Shown here: one piece after another, positions 6,597 to 11,820 of the stretch
How the letters are laid out: the number at the start of each line of letters is the position of its first letter
How positions within the stretch are numbered: position 1 is the first letter of the stretch
Assembly: GCA_024636075.1 (NCBI GenBank)
Contig: JAGXHS010000130.1
Location: forward strand, 1-11,820
Direction of reading: 5' to 3'
DNA length: 11,820 nucleotides
Source: Propionibacteriaceae bacterium
Lineage (GTDB): Bacteria > Actinomycetota > Actinomycetes > Propionibacteriales > Propionibacteriaceae
Program-made: the position numbers and the translations under genes
Notes under the pieces: model-generated
Database searches by the model: none
The model's input: the letters and a program-made list of their open reading frames with translations, nothing else
What the model was told of the DNA's origin: nothing

Positions 6597-7970
6597 TCAT
6601 GACCATGCGGGGGTATGGGCGAGGCTGGCGAGCTCCTCCTCGGCGTCCTCATCGATGTCCAGATCCTCGGTGTCGGCCCCCGCGTCGGGATCGTTGAACA
6701 CAGCCATGTCCATCTTCCCCTCAGTCTTGGCGACGATCGACGTGACCACGGCGTCACCGGTGACATTGACTGCGGTACGGATCATGTCCATCAACCGGTC
6801 CACGCCCAGGATCAGTGCAATTCCTTCGATCGGCAGGCCAACCTGTCCAAGCACCATGGTCAGCATGACCAGCCCCACCCCGGGCACACCCGCGGTTCCG
6901 ATGGACGCCAGCACGGCCATCGCAATGACGGTCAGGTAGCCGCCCAAGCCAAGGTCTATTCCGTACACGTTGGCGAGGAACACGGTGGCGACGCCCTGCA
7001 TGATGGCGGTGCCGTCCATGTTGATGGTCGCACCAAAGGGAATACCGAAGGACGCCACGGAGTTGTCGACACCCATCCGTCGGGTGACGCTGCGCAGGGT
7101 GACCGGGATGGTCGCGTTCGATGAGGCGGTGGAGAACGCGAACAGCTGTGCTGGACGAATCTTGCGCATGAAAATGAAGGGGTTCAGTCCGGAGAACAGC
7201 TTCAGGATGATCATCAACGTCACGAACAGGTGCAGGAACAGCGTGCCGGTCAACGTCAGCACGTAGGCCAGAACAGGCTTGAACAGGTCGATGCCCTGTT
7301 CGGTGAAGGTCTTGGCGATCAACGCGAAGACGCCGATCGGTGCGGCCATCATGACGATGGCGACGATCTTCATCATCACTTCGTTCATGTACTCGGCTGC
7401 TTGCACGAAGCGCCTCGAACGCGCACCCAGCATCAGCACCGCGATACCGAAGATGATGGTGTAGAAGATGATCTGCAGCATCTCCCCCGAGGCGAAGGCC
7501 TGGATCGGGTTGGTCGGGACGATCCCCGCGAACACCTCCCACACGGAGGGGGCGGCTTCACCCTCGACACCACCGGTGTCGACACCTCTCATGTCGAACC
7601 CCCGACCGGGTCCGATCACGCTGGCGACGCCGATGGCGGCGGCGATCCCGATTGCCGTGGTGAACATGTAGAGCGCGAAGCTCTTGCCCCCCACCCGTCC
7701 CAGGACTCGAATGTCGCCGATCCCGGTGACACCACAGAGCAATGAGAAGAACACCAGGGGCACGACCAGCATCTTGAGTCCGTTGACGAACATCGTGCCG
7801 ATCATCCCGAACAGGCCACTGACGATGTTGGTGTTGATGAACTCGTTCTGGATGTTGTTGAAGATCACACCGACGACGATCCCGAGTGTCATCGCCAGCA
7901 TGATCTGGGTGGTCAGTGTGAGCTTGCGCCGGCCCGGGTTGGGTGCGGGGCTACTGGTCTCTGCAGTCAT
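6597..7970 (-). CDS. Dicarboxylate/amino acid:cation symporter (DAACS family)
   Basis: This 457-aa integral membrane protein belongs to the family of GltPh, GltP and DctA, which import dicarboxylates or acidic amino acids with sodium or protons. The hairpin-1 serine-rich motif is TASSNATIP (281-289), the sodium-site motif is NMDGT (317-321), hairpin 2 contains GVPGVG (361-366), and the last helix has D391-RLM-D395-MIR398-T399-AVN402-VTGD406. D395, R398, T399, N402 and D406 match GltPh D394, R397, T398, N401 and D405. An arginine at R398 favours an acidic substrate over a neutral one. Multiple hydrophobic helices are evident from about residue 22 to 410. The C-terminus carries a strongly acidic tail (about 427-448). 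The ATG at 7970 has AAAGGTGAT just upstream. I found no convincing promoter in the 112 bases between it and parE. Glutamate/aspartate versus C4-dicarboxylate cannot be decided from sequence. Confidence 0.9.
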   Translation of the reverse strand: MTAETSSPAPNPGRRKLTLTTQIMLAMTLGIVVGVIFNNIQNEFINTNIVSGLFGMIGTMFVNGLKMLVVPLVFFSLLCGVTGIGDIRVLGRVGGKSFALYMFTTAIGIAAAIGVASVIGPGRGFDMRGVDTGGVEGEAAPSVWEVFAGIVPTNPIQAFASGEMLQIIFYTIIFGIAVLMLGARSRRFVQAAEYMNEVMMKIVAIVMMAAPIGVFALIAKTFTEQGIDLFKPVLAYVLTLTGTLFLHLFVTLMIILKLFSGLNPFIFMRKIRPAQLFAFSTASSNATIPVTLRSVTRRMGVDNSVASFGIPFGATINMDGTAIMQGVATVFLANVYGIDLGLGGYLTVIAMAVLASIGTAGVPGVGLVMLTMVLGQVGLPIEGIALILGVDRLMDMIRTAVNVTGDAVVTSIVAKTEGKMDMAVFNDPDAGADTEDLDIDEDAEEELASLAHTPAWS

Positions 7971-8044
7971 GATGGATCACCTTTGTAATGAGGGCGACGA
8001 CACGGTCGTTCCATCATGGCGGTGAATTGTTGCGTTCGGGTTTC

Positions 8045-8075
8045 AAAACGCTGGCGCCGTCCACCGATCGGCGCC
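8045..8075 (-). terminator. Rho-independent terminator of parE
   Basis: On the minus strand, shortly after the parE stop, a perfect 7-bp GC stem (GGCGCCG / CGGCGCC) encloses a 9-base loop and is followed by AGCGTTTTG. It separates parE from the symporter gene downstream on the same strand, so the two are likely separate transcription units. Confidence 0.7.
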
Positions 8076-8082
8076 CGGGAGC

Positions 8083-10170
8083 TCAGGCGTCGATGCGCTC
8101 GGCGTCGAGAGCGTAGGCGCCCTCGACGATGAACTCCTTGCGGGGTGCGACGTCGTTGCCCATCAGTTTCTCGAAGGTGCCTTCAGCGGCGAGGGCGTCA
8201 TCGACAGTGATTCGGCGCAGCGCACGGTGCCGGGGATCCATCGTGGTTTCCTGCAGCTGAGAAGCGTCCATCTCGCCCAACCCCTTGTAGCGCTGGGGTT
8301 CGGTGAACTTCTGGTTGCGTTTGGTCAGTTCGGCCACCTTGCGTTGGTACTCGGCATCTGAATACGTGTAGATGTACTTGTCGTAGCCCCGTTTGGGCTT
8401 GATCAGCTCGAACCGGTGCAGCGGCGGCACTGCGGAGTACACGCGGCCGGCCTCGACCAGCGGACGCATGTAGCGGAAGAACAACGTCGCCAGCAGGCAC
8501 CGGATGTGCGCACCGTCGGAATCGGCGTCAGCCATGAAGATGACTTTGCCGTAGCGGGCTGCATCCAGATCGAAGGTGCGCCCCGAACCGGCGCCGATCA
8601 CCTGGATGATGGCGGCGCATTCGGCGTTCTTGAGCATGTCGCCGACGGAAGCCTTCTGCACGTTGAGGATCTTGCCGCGGATCGGCAGCAGCGCCTGAAA
8701 CTCGGAATTGCGGGCAACGTTAGCCGTCCCCAGGGCCGAGTCACCTTCCACGATGAACAGTTCGTTGCGCTCACCGTCGCTGCTGCGGCAGTCCTTCAAC
8801 TTGGGCGGCAGGTGCGAGGACTCCAGCGCATTCTTGCGCCGCTGGTTCTCCTTGTGGGCACGAGCCTGCACCCGGGTGCGCGAAGCGCTGACCACCTTCT
8901 CCATCACGGTGCGCGCCTGTTGCTTGACCGCCTGCTTGTTCGAGGTCAGGAAGTCGGTCATCTCCTGCTCGACGACCTTGGTCACCAGTCGGGTCACCGG
9001 TGGGGTGCCCAGCACCTCCTTGGTCTGTCCCTCGAACTGCGGCTCCGCCAACCGAACGGTGACCACAGCAGTCAGCCCCTCGAGAATGTCGTCCTTCACC
9101 ACCTCCTCACCGGACTTGAGGATTCGGGTGCCCTGCAGCCCCGCAGCGAAAGCCTTCGTCAGGCCACGTTCGAAGCCCTGCACATGGGTGCCCCCCTTGG
9201 GGGTGGCGATGATGTTGACGAAGCTCTTCACCGTGGTGTCGTAGCCGGTGCCCCACCGCAACGCGATGTCGACGTCCAGAGTGCGATCCACGTCGGTGGG
9301 GGTCATCGCGCCGTCCGCGTCGAGCATCGGAACGGTCTCGGTGAACTCCTGCGAACCCTGCAGCCGAAGGATCTCCGACACCTGCGGATCAGGTGCCAGG
9401 GAGTCGCAGAACTCCGAAATGCCTCCATCGTGCTTGAAGACCTCGCTGAGAACATCCGCACTGCGAGCATCGGTGACACTCAACTCCAGGCCCGGCACCA
9501 GGAAGGATGTCTGCCGGCCACGGTCCAGCAGGTTGCCCCACGACAGCTGGGCGTCGGGCAGGAAGATCTGGCGATCGGGCCAGTACACAATCCGGGTGCC
9601 GGTGACCCCTCGCTTGGCCCGCCCCAATTTGGTCAATCCACTGCTCGGCGTGAACTCCGCGTCGGGCCCGGGACCGTCGAAGCGACCCGGTACGCCGCGG
9701 CGGAAGCTCATCCCCCAGGTAGCCGAATTTCGATCGACCTCCACGTCGAGGCGGCTGGCCAGAGCATTCACCACCGAGGCACCCACCCCGTGCAGACCGC
9801 CGGTGGCGTTGTAGGACCCTGCCCCGAACTTGCCGCCTGCGTGCAGTTTGGTGAACACCACCTCGACGCCGCTCAACCCGGTGCGGGGTTCGGTGTCGAC
9901 CGGTATGCCGCGAGCGGCGTCGGCCACCGAGATGGAACCATTGGCGTTGAGGGAGACGGCAATTGATTCGCCGTATCCGGCGAGCGCCTCGTCGACGGAG
10001 TTGTCGATGATTTCCCACAGGCAATGCATCAACCCACGGGTGTCTGTGGAACCGATGTACATGGCGGGCCGTTTGCGCACTGCTTCGAGCCCCTCGAGCA
10101 CCAACAGGTGCTTGGCCTCGTAGTCACGACCACCAGGGGGATGCTTGGCAGGAGTCTTCGCGTTCACCAC
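8083..10170 (-). CDS. parE: DNA topoisomerase IV subunit B
   Basis: This 695-aa protein is the ATPase subunit that partners ParC. The GHKL ATPase domain has the catalytic E53 and Mg-binding N57 (WEIIDNSVDEA), a glycine-rich ATP lid (GGLHGVGASVVNALA), and the QTK transducer loop (382-384). The TOPRIM domain has E475 in VEGDSA and D548/D550/D552 in DADSDG. The C-terminus (PRHRALRRI, GNDVAPRKEF) is typical. The G1 box reads DAARGIP (84-90) where I expect DNGRGIP. Actinobacterial family wording such as SALGTANVARNSEFQALLP supports ParE over GyrB. The start is GTG 10170 (a second GTG follows at 10167), because a TACGAT -10 box ends 7 bases before it. An in-frame ATG at 10320 adds 50 residues that cross the promoter and a direct repeat, and these look non-coding. 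The gene is divergent from the small CxxC genes. Confidence 0.93.
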   Translation of the reverse strand: MVNAKTPAKHPPGGRDYEAKHLLVLEGLEAVRKRPAMYIGSTDTRGLMHCLWEIIDNSVDEALAGYGESIAVSLNANGSISVADAARGIPVDTEPRTGLSGVEVVFTKLHAGGKFGAGSYNATGGLHGVGASVVNALASRLDVEVDRNSATWGMSFRRGVPGRFDGPGPDAEFTPSSGLTKLGRAKRGVTGTRIVYWPDRQIFLPDAQLSWGNLLDRGRQTSFLVPGLELSVTDARSADVLSEVFKHDGGISEFCDSLAPDPQVSEILRLQGSQEFTETVPMLDADGAMTPTDVDRTLDVDIALRWGTGYDTTVKSFVNIIATPKGGTHVQGFERGLTKAFAAGLQGTRILKSGEEVVKDDILEGLTAVVTVRLAEPQFEGQTKEVLGTPPVTRLVTKVVEQEMTDFLTSNKQAVKQQARTVMEKVVSASRTRVQARAHKENQRRKNALESSHLPPKLKDCRSSDGERNELFIVEGDSALGTANVARNSEFQALLPIRGKILNVQKASVGDMLKNAECAAIIQVIGAGSGRTFDLDAARYGKVIFMADADSDGAHIRCLLATLFFRYMRPLVEAGRVYSAVPPLHRFELIKPKRGYDKYIYTYSDAEYQRKVAELTKRNQKFTEPQRYKGLGEMDASQLQETTMDPRHRALRRITVDDALAAEGTFEKLMGNDVAPRKEFIVEGAYALDAERIDA

Positions 10171-10177
10171 GCCGTTG

Positions 10178-10183
10178 ATCGTA
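10178..10183 (-). promoter_or_regulatory. -10 box of parE, leaderless start
   Basis: TACGAT on the minus strand fits TAnnnT and is followed by exactly 7 bases (CAACGGC) and then GTG. The transcript is therefore expected to begin at or next to the start codon. No good -35 is visible. There is no Shine-Dalgarno before the GTG, which agrees with leaderless translation. Confidence 0.6.
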
Positions 10184-10248
10184 GTCTGCGGCTGCGACAG
10201 AATCGACGCTCCGCGCCGGAGCCGGGCCGCAGCTGAGACACGGATGTG

Positions 10249-10274
10249 GGAACAATCGACACGCGTGGTGCGTT
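10249..10274 (+). promoter_or_regulatory. Possible ECF-sigma promoter for the first DUF7455-like gene
   Basis: GGAAC at 10249-10253, an 18-base spacer and GTT at 10272-10274 fit the pattern of SigR/SigH/SigE-type ECF sigma promoters in actinobacteria (GGAAY-N16-19-GTT). No housekeeping TAnnnT box is seen at a suitable position for this gene. Transcription would start near 10281 and produce a leader of about 60 bases that includes the direct repeat. The motif is short, so this is a candidate only. Confidence 0.4.
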
Positions 10275-10278
10275 GTTC
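10250..10278. repeat. Inverted repeat with palindromic core (possible operator)
   Basis: Outer arms GAACAA (10250-10255) and TTGTTC (10273-10278) flank an 8-bp perfect palindrome CACGCGTG (10260-10267) that has nearly the same centre, near 10264. The sequences between arm and core differ by one base in length (4 and 5). It overlaps the putative ECF promoter of the DUF7455-like gene and lies about 70 bases upstream of the parE -10 box. It could be a regulator binding site. Confidence 0.45.
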
Positions 10279-10326
10279 GGGTACACGAGGTCCAAGACGC
10301 CTCGGGTACACGACGTCCAAGACGCC
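10278..10326 (+). repeat. Two-copy tandem direct repeat, period 25 bp
   Basis: Two 24-base copies at 10278-10301 and 10303-10326 differ at a single base (ACGAGGTCC versus ACGACGTCC) and share the ends CGGGTACACGA and GTCCAAGACGCC. The repeat ends 15 bases before the ATG of the first DUF7455-like gene and would be in its leader. It may be a duplicated protein-binding site, a leader element or recent slippage. No third copy is seen in the window. Confidence 0.85.
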
Positions 10327-10341
10327 AAAGAAAGGCCGATC

Positions 10342-10536
10342 ATGACCACCACAGATGCAGCCACGACGCTCACCGCAACCGACCGCTGCGATCGCTGTGG
10401 CGCCCAGGCCTACCTGCGTGTCGTGATGGCCACCGGTTCAGAACTGTTGTTCTGTGCCCACCACGGTCGCACGCACTCCGACAAGTTGCAGCAGGTGGCA
10501 CTGCGCATCCACGACGAGTCCGATCGCATCCGTTGA
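10342..10536 (+). CDS. DUF7455-like small CxxC protein, copy 1
   Basis: This 64-aa protein has a CDRCG motif at residues 16-20 and a FCAHHG motif near 38-43. Together these make a C-x2-C ... C-x2-H pattern that looks like a small zinc-binding fold (inference). It resembles the actinobacterial DUF7455 family, whose function is unknown to me. The C-terminal third (SDKLQQVALRIHDESDRI) is a likely charged helix. The ATG at 10342 is chosen because GAAAGG lies about 8 bases upstream and the start agrees with the second copy. The open frame extends upstream only through the direct repeat, which is not family-like. From DRCDRCG to the end it shares 39 of 51 residues with the gene at 10666. It is divergent from parE. 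Confidence 0.8.
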   Translation: MTTTDAATTLTATDRCDRCGAQAYLRVVMATGSELLFCAHHGRTHSDKLQQVALRIHDESDRIR

Positions 10537-10548
10537 GTTCAGCGAGGT

Positions 10549-10569
10549 GTGACTCCATCGGTCACTTTT
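10549..10569 (+). terminator. Weak stem-loop with T-run after copy 1
   Basis: A 5-bp stem (GTGAC / GTCAC) with a 7-base loop is followed by TTTT, 12 bases after the stop of the first small gene. It is too short to be a confident terminator but could partly separate the two copies. Confidence 0.3.
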
Positions 10570-10665
10570 GCACTCAGGAACAGATCCCTGCCACGAAGCC
10601 TTGTGTCCAATGGCATGATTGTTGACAACTGACAAGAGAACAAGACAAGAAAGTGAGGCGACGAC

Positions 10666-10863
10666 ATGGTCACCACCGCACCTGACACTCGGCTCCTGGA
10701 CGCCTTCGATCGCTGCGATCGTTGTGGTGCGCAAGCATATGTCCGCGTCGTCCTCTCATCGGGAGGCGAGCTACTGTTCTGCGCACACCACGGTCGTGCG
10801 CACTCCGACAAGCTCGAACAGGTTGCACTGAGCATTCAAGACAATTCTGACCAGATCGGCTGA
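10666..10863 (+). CDS. DUF7455-like small CxxC protein, copy 2
   Basis: This 65-aa paralogue of the preceding gene has the same CDRCG and FCAHHG motifs, so all four possible metal ligands are kept. It differs mainly in the N-terminal 15 residues and at scattered conservative positions, for example LSSGGELL versus MATGSELL. The ATG at 10666 has GTGAGG 7 bases upstream as ribosome binding site. The 129-base gap before it contains a TTGACA hexamer at 10622-10627 but no clear -10 box at the right spacing, so it may have its own promoter or be read from copy 1. A strong hairpin terminator follows at once. Retention of both copies suggests either a recent duplication or separate regulation. Function is unknown. 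Confidence 0.82.
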   Translation: MVTTAPDTRLLDAFDRCDRCGAQAYVRVVLSSGGELLFCAHHGRAHSDKLEQVALSIQDNSDQIG

Positions 10864-10876
10864 GATTCACCCACGC

Positions 10877-10915
10877 CACGAAGGGGTCCACCCATGTCGG
10901 GTGGGCCCCTTCGTG
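10877..10915. terminator. Strong 17-bp hairpin terminator between convergent genes
   Basis: A 17-bp stem (10877-10893 with 10899-10915) has one G-T wobble and a 5-base loop ATGTC. The outer part is CACGAAGGGG / CCCCTTCGTG. It lies 13 bases after the second small gene and 21 bases from the stop of the minus-strand oxidoreductase. It lacks a T-run, as is common in actinobacteria, and its symmetry suits termination from both sides. Confidence 0.85.
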
Positions 10916-10936
10916 TGCTGGGAGTGACCTGCGGTG

Positions 10937-11820
10937 TCAACGAGCGATCAGATCCATCGCGGCCAGGTCCTGCAAGGTACGAATCCTGTCCTGGACGTCG
11001 TACACCGTGGATGTGATCATCAGCTCCTGCACTGCGGTCTTGTCGAGAAGTGTCTGCAACCGGTGCCCGACATCATCCGGAGTTCCGACGAACTTGGTGG
11101 CCGGCAACTGCTCCAGCATCATCCGATCCAGCTCAGTCAATGGCCGGCTGGCGGCCTCTTCAGGTGAGACGACCGGGCCGAGCTTCCCCGATCGCAGCGC
11201 CAGTGCCATCACCCGCGACGGGCCAGCCAGATAGTCCGCCTCGCCGGCCGTGGTTGCGGTGAGCACCGAGGTGGCGAGCATTGCGTACGGCTCGGACAAG
11301 GCCGGCGACGGCTCGAAGCGGCCACGGTAGGCGTTCATCACCTGCTCCGGGTCCATCGACCCGAAATGGTGGGCGTAGCAGTACCGCAGTCCCAGCATCC
11401 CGGCCAGCTGGGCGGAATAGCCCGAAGATCCCAGCAGCCAGACGTCGGGGTAACTCGATGCCCGCGGTGTCGCAGCCAGTCGAGCTGACAGCGGATCGGT
11501 GAGCCGGTTGTCGCCCAACCACGACATCACTTCAAGGACGTGCCGCGGAAAGTCTTCGACGCCCAGCCCGTCAGGATCGCGCCGCAGCGCACTGGCGGTC
11601 CGTTGGTCAGTTCCCGGAGCCCGTCCGATGCCCAGATCCACGCGTCCGGGATACAACGCCTCGAGCAGAGCGAATTGTTCGGCCACCACATACGGTGCAT
11701 GGTTCGGCAGCATCACTCCCCCGCTGCCGACGCGAATGCTCGTCGTGACGGCGCCCAGCGCGGCGATGATGACAGCAGGGTTGGTGGCGGCCACTGCGGG
11801 CATGTTGTGGTGCTCAGCCA
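10937..11820 (-). CDS. Luciferase-like (LLM class) flavin-dependent oxidoreductase, N-terminus missing
   Basis: 293 residues are visible and the gene runs off the right edge, so the start and first part of the barrel are missing. The visible protein begins AEHHNMPAVA, the characteristic AEHHN segment of bacterial luciferase-like monooxygenases. It continues with GSGGVMLPNHAPYVVAEQFA, followed by LYPGRVDLGIGRAPGTD. These features fit the MsnO8-like or group 1 luciferase family TIM-barrel proteins, which use FMN (reduced by a partner) or F420. The substrate and cofactor cannot be told. No signal peptide information is available. The ATG at 11803 is internal, since the AEHHN motif precedes it. 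The gene converges on the DUF7455-like pair, with a strong terminator between them. Confidence 0.88.
   Translation of the reverse strand, partial: AEHHNMPAVAATNPAVIIAALGAVTTSIRVGSGGVMLPNHAPYVVAEQFALLEALYPGRVDLGIGRAPGTDQRTASALRRDPDGLGVEDFPRHVLEVMSWLGDNRLTDPLSARLAATPRASSYPDVWLLGSSGYSAQLAGMLGLRYCYAHHFGSMDPEQVMNAYRGRFEPSPALSEPYAMLATSVLTATTAGEADYLAGPSRVMALALRSGKLGPVVSPEEAASRPLTELDRMMLEQLPATKFVGTPDDVGHRLQTLLDKTAVQELMITSTVYDVQDRIRTLQDLAAMDLIAR

Noticed and set aside
7971..8044. Promoter for the symporter gene
   Set aside because: TTGAAA and AACAAT are present on the minus strand but with wrong spacing; no pair fits, so no promoter is called.
8416..9966. Long plus-strand open frame of 516 codons
   Set aside because: It lies entirely antisense to parE, whose domains are unmistakable; the translation has no family character and is a GC-bias shadow.
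10171..10320. 50-residue N-terminal extension of ParE
   Set aside because: It covers the parE -10 box, the dyad and the direct repeat, and is rich in Arg/Pro without resemblance to ParE.
10278..10326. Direct repeat as a CRISPR remnant
   Set aside because: Only two copies with a 1-base gap and no spacers or cas genes; better described as a tandem duplication.

Overview
The window is GC-rich, densely coded chromosomal DNA with an Actinomycetota signature. The signs are a topoisomerase IV pair of actinobacterial type, a DUF5998 protein, two DUF7455-like small CxxC proteins, and at least two genes that look leaderless (a TAnnnT -10 box exactly 7 bases before the start codon). No mobile element, CRISPR array, phage gene, rRNA or tRNA was seen. 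I cannot place the genus from sequence alone.

Left part (1-2124): a minus-strand operon reads DUF5998 protein, then an alkaline-phosphatase-superfamily phosphodiesterase (ATGA overlap), then thymidine kinase (7-base gap, cut by the window edge). It is transcribed away from an App1-like HAD phosphatase (2125-3174, plus). Next on the plus strand is parC, the DNA topoisomerase IV A subunit (3234-5711). parC converges on a 57-aa protein of unknown function (5785-5958, minus), with a stem-loop over the junction.

Middle (6066-7970): a short beta-carbonic anhydrase (plus) converges on a sodium/dicarboxylate or acidic amino acid symporter (minus).

Right part (8083-11820): parE, the topoisomerase IV B subunit (minus), has a clear hairpin terminator and a leaderless GTG start. 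It diverges from a tandem pair of DUF7455-like small proteins (10342-10536 and 10666-10863, plus) that share 39 of 51 residues. The parE/DUF7455 intergenic region is the most structured non-coding stretch. It holds an inverted repeat, an ECF-sigma-like promoter motif and a 25-bp-period direct repeat. A 17-bp-stem terminator separates the second small gene from a partial luciferase-like flavin oxidoreductase (minus).

Functionally, parC and parE together make the chromosome-decatenating topoisomerase IV but sit about 2.4 kb apart on opposite strands, so they are expressed separately. Most of the window is ordinary conserved core genome and I do not see a clear new multi-gene system. The points most worth a second look are the duplicated small CxxC genes with their structured promoter region, an altered ATP-binding motif in ParE, and the small unknown protein next to parC.
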